Below the pieces are notes generated by a model. The model saw nothing but the letters and a program-made list of their open reading frames with translations. It was not told the DNA's origin and searched no databases. A stretch of DNA of 64,000 nucleotides. Origin: Hyposmocoma kahamanoa. Taxonomy: Eukaryota; Arthropoda; Insecta; Lepidoptera; Cosmopterigidae. Positions 1 to 12,200 of this stretch are shown in pieces; position 1 is the first letter of the stretch; every line of letters starts with the position of its first letter. The position numbers and the translations under genes are program-made. The stretch covers positions 16,016,174-16,080,173 of the forward strand of contig NW_020654422.1 in NCBI RefSeq assembly GCF_003589595.1, read 5' to 3'.

Positions 1-796
1 TCCCTTCCACATGATTTACCCTCGCCGCAGGGGCTGTCAAGTCATCCACGTGCGATATGTCGTCATCCCTTGCGACCGGTAACTAGGTGCTTTACCCTAG
101 CACAGTCACTTTATTACATGCTCGTTTGTCTTATACGGCTCTGGTCACGTCTAAAGTAAGTACTTACGCATCTTTTTCGATTTTAGAGTTTGTTCATAAA
201 AAAAATATTACACAATATTTGTATTGCTACAGCAATTCTAATCTTGAATTCCTTCACATAATGGTGGAAATGAAACGAAACAGAAGTTTTATGTGGAAGA
301 TTCGTATCAGTCATTTTTTGAACCGCATTGCAGTACGAATATCTTAGACGGAAAAAAAAAAGAAACGAATGTATATGTACAGGGAAATAAAAAATATGGC
401 CGAATTGACGTTTGGCAGCTCTATCGATCAAATTGCTCAACTACGTTTCAATTTACACAAAAGTTTTTAGGAGGAATTTCCTTGACCGTTTCGGTCTACC
501 CGGTCGCCGTCTGCACATTTGGAATTTTATAGCGTTCATTGCTTTTACAGTTCTAATTTCTTTTAGTATGAACCGAAAATTGGAATGTGGTTAGCAAACG
601 GAATGTAGGGAACAACTGAATGATGTAAATGCCTCGTTGGCAGAGGGCCAGTGATCGATCGGTAACAAGGCCTCCCAGACAGACTCGGGCACAGCGCTGA
701 TTTTATCGCAATTTATTGCACTGCAAAGCAAAAGGTCAAAGTGGTAACTATTAATTACTCACTGACCTTGGAAATAAGCTGCACAATATTTTTTTT

Positions 797-957
797 GAGG
801 AAATGCAACTGTTTTTCCGGATTTAAATCGCGTATATTTGTTTATTCAAACAAACCGACGTTTCGGGCCCTTAACAGTTCCATTTCGTTTAAATTTTTTA
901 TTTTTATTTTTTTTTTTTCATTTAAATCCGGAAAAACAGTTTCATTTCCTATGTGTA
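797..957. repeat. Foldback repeat family B
   Basis: Inverted arms around GGAAATGCAACTG...CCGGATTTAAATCGCG; the complement CATTTAAATCCGGAAAAACA follows at about 920. Related to 16597-16747 and 47685-47812. Confidence 0.65.
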
Positions 958-1035
958 ACAGTCGCGAAAACCTAAGAGCTCGATATTTTTTTTGAGTTTT
1001 ATAACTATAAATTTAGAATATATATGTACATTTAG

Positions 1036-1090
1036 ATTTATTGAATTACGCCCCAAGGTTACCTAACCTTTGAGGCGTTTCAATAAATCG
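1036..1090. repeat. Hairpin
   Basis: ATTTATTGAATTACGCCCCA and its near complement meet around AAGGTTACCTAACCTT. Intronic (NELL); no function assigned. Confidence 0.6.
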
Positions 1091-1289
1091 TAACTTATAC
1101 GTTAATGCAATGATTTAATAATATTAGATAAAGTAGATTAATTTTCTTTGTTACATACACAAACCTTAAAAAAGTAATTTAAATCTGTATAAAAACTATA
1201 TTGTTAAAACCGATTTTAATCTCAAAAGGAATCGTAAGATTTGAGTGATTTATGAAACATTCAAAGAGAGAAATTTGTGATCGTTTCAG

Positions 1290-3276
1290 GGGATTCGCGA
1301 TCGCTGCAGGTGGAGGGCGTAGCGTTCGAGCGTGCCGCCGAGCTGTTGCGCCGCTCGCCCGAATTCACAGTGCTCGCCGCGCTGCGCCAGGAGCCTGCTA
1401 ACTCCGGCACCATTCTCTCTTTTTCGCATGGGTACAATAGGTAAGAGAAAATGAGAGAGTACATAATATGCTGTTATCACCATTTAAAAACAACCATTGT
1501 TTTATTAAAAAAATACATAAATAATCGTTTAGCATGTTATTCTTTCTTTTGTATGTCGACATAGCGTTACATAAATTGTGATGACTTATATAGCTTTAGG
1601 TAAATGTACCAAATCGTAAAGAAATAATTCCACTTTATGACCACACTGCTCAATATAAAGCCCTGCCTACGTTCTGCGTAGCGTCATCGTAGCACTCTCA
1701 TCCGTAGCGCCGCGTGTAGCAATTTTATTTAGTTTTGTGGTACAATAAAGTATTTACATACACACACAAAATATCCGACTGTTTTGTTAATTAAGTTGAA
1801 TACACAGATTTAATGATAATGTGATTTATTTGACATTGGCTAGAGGATTGGTATGAAATACCGTCGTGAACGACGCTTCAACGCGGACATCGGAGAAGCA
1901 ATGCCTGGAAGCGGAACAAGGAGCGACCGACCGGTGAGTTCTAGATCTCAATATCGCTGCACGTGCACGCATCTCGCCTCGTGCGGGATACGTGCGCGCG
2001 CATAGGGGAGAATCATGTATCTTGGAATGTCCTGTGCCTCGGAATGTCCTCCTCGATCCATCCGTTAACCTCTTTGCGCTCACTGTGACCTCTGCATGTC
2101 TGTACGTACGCGCGGGCGGGCCGGTTTGCATGCATCCGCCAGCCTTTCGCGCCCGCGCTCCTTGGCCGCAGTCCGTCTTGTGTTCTGTGTCTTGACGTGT
2201 TGTGCTCTATCTGTCTAACCCCTCACGATCCGTCTCAGTGTTCACCTGGATGTTGATGTTTGTCATACCGCAGTTAGCCGCGGGCCCGCGCTCGCTTAGA
2301 GGGGACACCGCCGCGCTCGTCCGCACTTGCATTCCAAGCGACATGGGAATCCGTACTGTGTATCTCGTGCTGTGTCCGACGATATCACCGGCAACCCCTC
2401 GCTCCGACCGTGAAGGTCGCTCTTGTGAGCCGCGTCTGGATTGGCGGCTGTCTTTACAATGTAAAACTTCCTGGTGAAATCGGACACATAGCGAGACGCG
2501 CCGTTTATTTATAGTAATCTATCAGACTCGACACCGAACTCGATTCGTTCCGAGGTACATGGTCCCCTATTCAGGCCGAGCGATATTGAGATGTAGAGCG
2601 AGCCGAGGTCCGCTCGCAGCCGGTCCCCGTTTGCCGCCCGAATGTGTGTGTTGTTTGCTTTGTTTGTGTACCTCGGAACAGTTCGTGAAGAGGAGCGAGG
2701 CATTTGGCGCAGTGCCGGTCAATGTAAGCGTGATCTGGCGGTCGCAGGTACCTGGAGGTGCAGTCGAGTGGACGGCGAGATGAAGTGCGGCTGCACTATG
2801 TAGCTGCAGGCGCGTCTGTAGCGCGCGTCGAGACATTCCCATTCCGGCTGGCGGACGGCGCGTGGCACCGACTGGCGCTGGCCGTGTCAGGCGCGCAAGC
2901 CACGTTGCTCGTCGATTGCCATCCACTCTACCGCCGCCTTATCCCGCCACCTGATCGCAACTTCACGCAACCACAGCTTGCACTGTGGGTTGGACAACGA
3001 AATAGCAAACATTCATTATTTAAGGTGAGTGATAACCGAATCTTAAATCTTACATTCTTTTAGGTAAAATCGTTAAAAAATGTTCCAGGCACCAATTTCT
3101 AAACCGAATTTTATTTCTAGGGCACGCTGCAGGACGTGCGGCTGGTTAGCGGGCCGCACGGGTACCTAGCGCAGTGCCCCGGGCTGGACTCGGAGTGCCC
3201 GACGTGTGGCCAGTTCGCATTATTGCAGGCCACGGTCCAAGAGCTCACCACACATATCCATGACCTTTCACTTAAG
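1290..3276 (+). CDS. NELL: NELL exons 1-3: TSPN/laminin-G-like domain
   Basis: Exons 1290-1440, 2748-3024 and 3121-3276 encode roughly 195 residues of a thrombospondin-N/laminin-G-like sandwich. Recognisable pieces are [16 protein letters not shown] and [13 protein letters not shown] in exon 1, [17 protein letters not shown] and LALWVGQRN in exon 2, and [20 protein letters not shown] in exon 3. The third exon ends in a heptad-rich stretch that starts the coiled coil typical of NELL between TSPN and the first VWC. Exon 1 is phase 2 at its end and is completed by the first base of exon 2; exons 2 and 3 end in phase 0. Confidence 0.9.
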
Positions 3277-6200
3277 GTGAGAGTCTATTTAGTTTTTCAG
3301 GAAGGATAAAACCGCGTCTCTGATCATAAATACATACCGTCAAACGTGTGGTATATATAATGCCTTGTGATTTACCTTAAATGCGTTCGAACAAAATAAT
3401 ATCAATTTGACTATTCGTTATAGTTAGTTGGTGCCGAGGCAAGACTGGCGCGGTTAGAGCAGTGCGACTGCCAGAAGTCTTGTTTTATCAACGGCACTGC
3501 CTTACCCGACGGTTCCACTTGGGAGAAGGATTGTAATCACTGCACCTGTAAAGTAAGAACTTACAATACAAATTGCTCATTATTGGCTATGATTTCATTC
3601 CATATGATTCACTGAAACAAATTTACGTGTAGCGTTTTCTTGGCAACAATCTTTTACTACTTTTATGGATTTTGGAACCCTTCCAACTGGGAACATTGTA
3701 ATGCACCGTTTTACGCAACAATATAACTGATGTCAAATTTGAAAATTACAGCACGGTGAGATTACGTGCAGACCAGTAGAATGTGAACGAGTGGAGTGTA
3801 AAAATCCAGTTTTACATCCTGGAGAATGTTGTCCTACATGTTTACGTAAGTATTTGAGCCATACTGCCACCTTTACTCGACAGAGCGCACGTGACATAAA
3901 AAAAAATGTTATGTATACTGCCGTGATCAGTAAAAAAAAGGCGGATCTATTGCTATTTTTTTTCTAAGTGGATAAGGTAGGAAGTTATCGCAATAGAAAA
4001 GTAGATATTTTTCATTTCTTCAAACATAATTTTCTCGGTTTTAATTAAGTTTTTGTCTCAAGCGTTCTTTCAACTCACGGCGGCAGCATAGCCTACGTCG
4101 GAAACGATACGTGACATAATCCTTATGCCTGCAATTCATAAATTTACTACCGATTTCAGGACAATGCCTTCTAAAACAAACACTATACGAGCACGGCGAC
4201 CGTTTCGTGCCAAAGGAATGCGCGGAATGCGTCTGCCACGACGGAAACATGCAGTGCACGCGAGCGGACCCTAACACGACCTGCCCGCCGCTGCCTTGCG
4301 AAAAGTCACTACAATTCACAGTGCCTGGCGAATGCTGTAAATTTTGTCCCGGTAAAAACATTATCCGACTTTTACTGATGAGCACGTATTGAGAATTTTA
4401 GTAAACAGTACACGACAATCTTGCATAACAATTACTCCTATATGACGTCATTTAGGATTTAATCTTGATGGACGTTTGAATTAAATGTCTTGATTTCATA
4501 GTTTTCAGATATATTCAAGTTTTTAATGCTTTTGCGTTTTTTGTTTAACACAGGTGTGGACTACTGCAGTATGGGCCATACTTGCGACGAGAATGCGACT
4601 TGTATGAATCTCAATACTAAATACACCTGCAAGTGCAACCAGGGCTTCCACGGCGATGGCTACACGTGTGAAGGTATCTCTTCGTATTAGTAAACTAAAT
4701 AACCTTAATATTACTTCCATATATTGTTTCCGCATAAAATTTGTCAAGAAAAATTACTTTATAATGATTAATACAAATTTAAAATGCAACGAGTAGCGAC
4801 ATCTCGAATCGGGCCGGATCGAAGGAATTTTTCTGAGTAAAGTTCGAACTTTGTATTAATCATTATAACAAACTAGTGGAATAATTTCACATAAAAAATA
4901 TTTTTTTTTTTTTTTTTTTTTAATAATAACGCTCACAATCAACATAGCCCCGCACTAGGGAAACCCTGTGTCGCGGGTGCCATGGACACACACATAGACA
5001 ACCACAAATTACACCCAAACTCACGAGAGAAATAAATGTAGGCCATACAAGTATTTCTCCCGGCCCGGGAATCGAACCTGGGACCTCTGCGTGGCAGTCC
5101 GGCATGGTAACCGTTCGGCCACGGAGGCAATTGAATATCAATACAATAAAAATTTAAAATTAATTACATTGCTACTATAACCATATCAAGTTTTAGTATA
5201 TTACGATCATTATTATTTTTCTTACGATCGTTTAATTCAAATTGACTCTCTTGTTCAATATTTCAGACGTAGACGAATGCCAGCAAGCGGGTGGGTTATA
5301 CGGACATCACTGTCACTCCAATACGCGGTGTGTGAACGTGTTCGGCGGGTATGTTTGCCAGTGCCTACCGGGATATGCCAGGAGAGACAAATTTAGTTGC
5401 GTTGAGGTAACTCATTGTGACTTTAACAATATTTTTAAAAGCATAATCAGATTATAGAATCGTAGACAACAGTAGTGAGAAGTACAAAGTATAGTACTTA
5501 AAATCCTCCATTACGCTTTCTAGGTAGACGAATGTGAAGGTGACACACACGGTTGTCATATTTACGCAAATTGCACTAATACACCCGGCTCTTATACATG
5601 TCGGTGTCGAGACGGTTACATTGGTGATGGATATACTTGCACGCGTAAGTTTTATTTGAGTATGTTGTATCCTACTTAAACCAAGTTTTCCGAGGAACGA
5701 TATCATTACTCTTTCATTTAAACAGAATTCTATAAATCTCAGTAATTAGTAAGGTTTTAAGACTTTCACGGTTATTCACTAATTACGGTTTCTACGACTC
5801 TTTTTTGTTTTCCCGATATCCACTGTGAACTGGTAATCGGTACTATCTCAATTTTGACAACTTTACGGGATAAAGAAAAAAATGTTTGCGTCGTTTATAT
5901 AGCATCTGATTTATTAAATAAAAATACGTAGTTTTTAAATGTTTTTATTACACATGTATGTATGTACACTACGTATTTTTATTTAATAAACCAGATGCTA
6001 TATAAATGATTTTTTCTTCGCCTGTAAAAATGTCAAAATTGAGATAGTACCGGTTGCCAATTCACAATCGATATGCAAATAAACAAGTCGGAAAAGGTAC
6101 TTTGGTTGCAGCCCCTCTAGGCTTACCTCCATCTAAACCGTGAGGTGGCAGAGTACTGAATACGAGGTTGTGCGTATAAAACACGACAGCTAAACTAAGA

Positions 6201-9200
6201 ACGACCTTAATATATGAAAATATAACATTAACACCTGCATGTACAAGGTGCGTGGTTACCCAGAAGGCGTCCGTTTACCGTTACTTTGAGGGCAACGGGC
6301 ACTATAAAGCACAGATGCTTATGCCATATGCTTTATGTGTACAGCAATTTGCACGGGTGGGTGCCTAAACGGCGGTGAATGCGTGGCACCAGAGCAGTGC
6401 GTATGCGCAGCGGGGTTCGGCGGCGCGCGCTGCGAGCGCGACTTGGACGAATGCGTAGCGCCTGTACACCCCGCCGCACGCGCGCCCTGCGTGCCCCGCG
6501 CCCTCTGCGTCAACACGCCTGGCTCGTACTACTGCGTCTGCAAGGAAGGCTACAGGAGGGACCCGCAAAGAGATCATTGTGAAGGTAAATAATTGTATGT
6601 TGGAATTTACGCTTGTTTCATTTGCCACTTCTCTGCCGCAAATGGATGAACTCGTGTTTCAGAGCAGACAATTTAACTGTAGTTGAAGTTTTAAAGCTCA
6701 ATTTACCGAAAGGCATAATAATAGTAACGTGCACACACTCATAGCCCCGCACTAGGGAAACCCTGTATCGCAGGTGCCACGGACACACACATAGACAACC
6801 ACAAATTACATCCAAACTTACGAGAGAAATAAATGTAGGCCATACAAATATTCCTCCTGGCCCAGGAATCGACCGGGACCTCTGCGTGGCCGTCCAGCAT
6901 GGTAACCGTTCGGCCACGGAGGCGATAATAATTGTTAAGGAAAATAAAAGTGACGCATTAGTAAATAGTGAAAAGACTTAAAATTATTTCCAGATGTTGA
7001 CGAGTGTGCGGAAGGTTTTCACACGTGTCATCCAAGTGCACGTTGTGTCAATACGGATGGAGGGTTCCGTTGCGAGTGTGAAACACAACCTTGCGAACTT
7101 AGTGAGTTAATTTTTTTATTATACCATCTTATAATGATAGAATTAAGTTTGAACTTTTAGTATAATTTATTAATTTAGTCTAAATAACAGAAATGTAAAA
7201 TGAGTCGGTACCAGAGTACCAGAGTAGAGTATGGGAGGATGATTTAAATTACAACTACGAGGCGTGATGGGCTGATGGAGCACATTAGCGGTCGTAGGCC
7301 GTACATTGCCTTGTCAAACATTACTATCACGTCTCAAATAACACCAGAGTAAACTTACATGATTAAATCACAGACAAATGCAACAAATTGTGAACGCTAC
7401 ACTTGCAGGTTGTATATGGCAAGGACAGACGGTGGGCGAGGGCTCGCGCTGGGTGGAGGAGAGCGGGTGCCGCGTGTGCTCCTGTGCCGCGGGAGTTGCG
7501 ACCTGCACACGCGCGATCTGCCCTTGCGACGTACCCGACAATACTACTGCTGCGGTAAGTGTTTAAATAAGACTAGGTATAATCGCAAACAAAAATTAAT
7601 TAAATAACAAATAAACATATATTAGACAACATCACAAACGTTGCCTTGATTCAGGAGTAAATTACTAAAGCACTTGTGTTATGGAAATCGGAAACAACGA
7701 CGGTAACACAAACACTCAGACCTGAGATAATATAGAAAAGTTCGTTTTCTAAACTGACCTGGCCGGGGTTCGAACCCGGGATCTCAGAGACGGCGACACC
7801 GTGAAAGGTGTGTCCGGTGTGCAAACCACTCGACCACGGAGGTCGTCAAAATGCATCAAAACTATTAAAGAGGCTTGTAGACAAGAAATTACCTTTGTCT
7901 CCTAGACAACGTGCCAATCTTTTCGGTTTTTCGTATACCTGTGCCTTTTTAATATGCATGCCTTTGAATAGGCCTTTTCAATTAAATCGTTGAAGAAAAA
8001 TTTAAATCTAAGGTCTGGCTTACACGTCTTAGCCTGTCTCAAAGGACGAAAAATTTTACAACTACAAATATGAATTTGTCAAATTCATCAACTTCAAAAG
8101 TGTTTTTGACAGCAAACACAGTTACATACTCACTTTAACAAGTTTCACTGTATAGTGAGAAACTTTATAAAAAAACATAATATATTGTATTATCTGCGTG
8201 ATTATTCGATCTATGGAAAGTCAACATTTTGGTCACAACCTGTCTAAATGGGTCCCACTCTCGTGGACTCCCATTAACGTTTCATGCACCCCCTATTTTT
8301 TTCGGTGACATTAACCCCTTGCATGATGAAGTGGGCCCCTGGGGGCGATATAGATCACTTTGGTAACCATCGGTGTAAACGGTTGAAGTCAATTCCTTTT
8401 TGGAATTTAAATTACTTTCTTTTTTGTCCGATAATGACACAAACTAGTAGGCTTGTATAGTTCATGAACTACGAACTAATAACAATATATTCCCGACACT
8501 GACCGGTTGGGCGTTGGTTGGTTTTAATAGTTCATCGTTCTTTTTAGTTCAGTACGAACTAGGAACTGTCTGCGTTGATAGTTCATCTGTCTTTTATTCA
8601 GTAGGAAGGGTGCGAGAGGGACAATTCGCGATCTTTCACTGCTTTTAGTACAAGTTCGAGTGAGATGCACGACTGATCGTCGCCAGCTCGTTCTAAGTCT
8701 CTAATACGTATCTACATTATGTATATACATTAAACTTGCAAAAAAGTAAGTGCTCATATTTTTTGGTAGGTGTGTTAGTTATCTGTATGTATAATATTAT
8801 CAATATTATCTACGTGTACGAGTATATGAAATAGTTGTACCTAAATATCAATTTTTAAACACCATTTTAACTAAAATTCTTGTTTTGTAAAAAAGGATAT
8901 TTAGTTAGAATGACAGTCTTTAAACCTGTGAAATGTGAAGGAAAATCAAATAGTACCGATTCTATACTATAATAAATAATAATAATAATAATAATCCGGT
9001 ATTTGTGAACCGATTTCGATGATTTTTTTTGTTGGAAAGAGGGTACCTCCATAGTGGTCCCATTTAATTTTGAAGAAAATCACCCACCTCTAAAGGTGGC
9101 TGTTCACGCATAAAGATTCATTTTTATAAATAGCTCCTAAATTTTATTATAAGGAGCAATTATTTTAATGGTTGATTTTGCTATTCTCCTATTCAAGGCG

Positions 9201-12200
9201 TTTATCTCTCTCAATATACTTTGAGTAGTGAGAACCGATTTTCATTATCTCCTGTGTCAAGTTCGTGTAGTGGCGAACTAGAGGTTATCCGAGTTTGCGC
9301 ACTTTCCGGTAACCGATTTCAATAAATCTTGGCAAATAGATGTAATTCCACGTACTTTTGAGGTCGGTTTTTTTAGTACTCTGTACTGAGATTAATAAAT
9401 ATTTAGTAAAGTATACTATTGACCTCATAATACTAAAAGTTCTTAGTAGTTCATGTCAATAAAATTACTAGTTTGGAGCGTTCATTCAATGTCCGAGCAA
9501 GGACAAGACGAACTAACTAACTAAGGAACTAGATGAACTAAATTAACTAGAAGACCGACCTAGTTCAGTTGACCAATTGGACTAACTAGAATCGCTCCCT
9601 CTAAGGACCGATCAGGCACAAGTCTACAAACTAGGATGATCCCTATGACACTTCATTTGACGTTTGTTATAGAGACGAGGTGAAGTCATCTTAGTGTATT
9701 TGATTTTTCAAAGGTTCTCTAGTAAATGCAGTGTAATATGAAATAAACTTTACACGTTGTCGTGAATTACGAAATTTTTTCAAAAGTATTTCCGCTCTTT
9801 TCTCACAAATGAACATTGATTTGCTGTTATTTTTACTTTAATGTATTTACTTAAACAAAGACTATTCATTTAAAAGCGAGGATTATAAAAATAGTATATG
9901 AAATATGTAAATTAGTGCACGTCGTTACAAGGTTATATTATGTTGATTTTTACTAACTGTCACGGAGATCATTTTAGATTATTTTTAGTATATTATTTAT
10001 TCTCCATTTATATGGCAAAGTTGTACTGTGTTTTACAGTTAATCAGCACAGAGTCATCGATGAGCGTAGCGCCTGGTGCGTGCTGCCCGCACTGCGACGC
10101 GCGATATCACTGCCGCCACCAGGAGATGCACCATGTCACATTTCGCAGTGGCGAGCGTTGGCTTTACCAGTGCCAGATCTGCGAATGCCTCGTTAGTATG
10201 CTGTCTTTAGATGTACTATTTTAGGTTTCGCTGACTTGGTTATCTCACTCTCCGTAGTTTCCCGGAAATCATGATTAATAGATAGCGTGAATGAAAGATC
10301 TTCTTTCTATAACTCGCAAAAAAGTTCGCAAGGGCCTAGCTGATAACAGTATTATTCTAGTAATAAGAAGACACGCCGTTGTGTTGCAGCTTGGAGAGGT
10401 TGACTGCTGGGAGCCAGAGTGCGAAGAAGGCGGGGGTTGTTGCGGCGCGGATGGCTCGGGGGGCGCGGCACCGCACCGCCTCGGGCTGGCCGGCTGTGCA
10501 CCACCGCACTGCCAGCAGTGCCAGGTGACTGCTGCTTCTTGCCTTAAATATGCGTCCAAGCACTGCTCACTAATCTCAAATGTTGCTTAACACTCTCAGC
10601 GCCATAGAACAATTTTCCTGAAGTAGCAGGCCATGTGGGCGGCGAGCGGGACACGCATATTTTGTCATAGCACACCACGCCTGATCTTAAATAACTTTTG
10701 CAGCAGGATATGTGGGCGGCGCGCGGGTTACACATTTTTTTCATAGTACGCCGCGTCTCATCTTGAGCAGAATGACGTATATACATATTTTTAATGCACA
10801 CAGTCATAGTCCCACACTAGGGAAACCTTGTGTCGAGGTTGCCATGGACACACACATAGACAACAAATTACACCCAAACTCACGAGAGAAATAAATGTAT
10901 TTAATTTCTCCCCCGGACCCGGAAATAGAACCTTGGACCTGTGCGTGGCAGTCCAGCATAGTAACCGTTCGGCCACGGAGGCAGTTTAGCAACTTTTGTA
11001 GCAGGCCATGTGGACTGCCGGTGGGACACCTCCAAACTTTACCAGCACGCCGCTTGGTACGCGCCGTGATCCTATCAAAAAACAGACTAATAGAGAGATC
11101 GATACTTGATTACGATCTGGATCTGGCCTGCTAAGTAAAATTAGAAAATACGTGGTGGCCTGCTGCACTTGGGATTTTGTGGGCTGCCGGCGGTCCAAAG
11201 ACGCTGAGAGTGTTAAATCTCGCCAATATCAATTTCATCTTCTTATATGCTAACGAAGCATTAAGTAAGCGCTTTGATAAGCGAGCATTAGCTTATTGCA
11301 TTTCGTCACGCATTACTATTAAAATTATTCAGTTTCAGTGTTTTATGTCAACCAAAAGTAAAACAAAGAAATGCACGAGAAGAGTTTGTACATAACATAT
11401 AACGATTCTAACGATCGCTTCAGTTTCATGTAACTCCTATGCTTAATGTCGTTTGTGATGGAAGTGTTGCGACTGAGCTTCGGCCGAGTGACCGCTTCCG
11501 ATATATTCGGTGTGTGAAGCGTCCTTTCCGCTTGTTGCAGGGCGGGCAGTGTGCTACTTTGGTGAGCAATCTCGCGTGTTGTGTGCATCGGTAACCATTC
11601 CCACTCTTATTATTCATTATTACATCTGCTCTATTAACACGTGTTTATTTCAACGCTTACGTCTTCGATTCGGTGTTTTTAGTAGGACTCAGTTTTGTAT
11701 CAAATGACAAAATCCAATATTATAAATGTAAGAATATTACACATTTTTCACAAAGCTAAGTCTGTTGTCCACAGTGGAGTCTAAATTGTAAATTTGGCGC
11801 TCAACAATGGACCGCTAGAAATGTATGCAAAAACGAATCGAAGATAAATTCATTTCAGGTATTTTTTTATGTTGCATGTGTTATCTTTTCCCATTCGTCA
11901 TTCATCAGGCATGAGACCGTCATTTTCACAATTATCAAACTCAGCGCCTTCAACTGAGCATGCTTTAGAAAACAATATAACGGTTATGTTATTCTCCTCG
12001 TATCGAAGTCCACAATACGTCTAGTCATATTTTTTCATTACAGTCATTAGAATAGTGTACCTAGTAGCACTAGACTTCCAATATCGAGTTCACCTACATT
12101 TCCCCTACGAATGAGAATGAATTAATTTTTTCGTGCCCCTGTTGTCGATATGGTCGGCATGGAGTCGAGTGGGTGAGTGGTTGTTTGGCTTGCGTAGAGG

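Noticed and set aside
1826..2783. LTR retrotransposon in NELL intron 1
   Set aside because: The GC-rich block suggested it, but no paired long repeats, primer-binding site or gag/pol frame could be found.
7751..7846. Possible tRNA gene on the minus strand
   Set aside because: A and B boxes are present but the sequence between them is too long and a SINE body follows, so it is a tRNA-derived SINE head.
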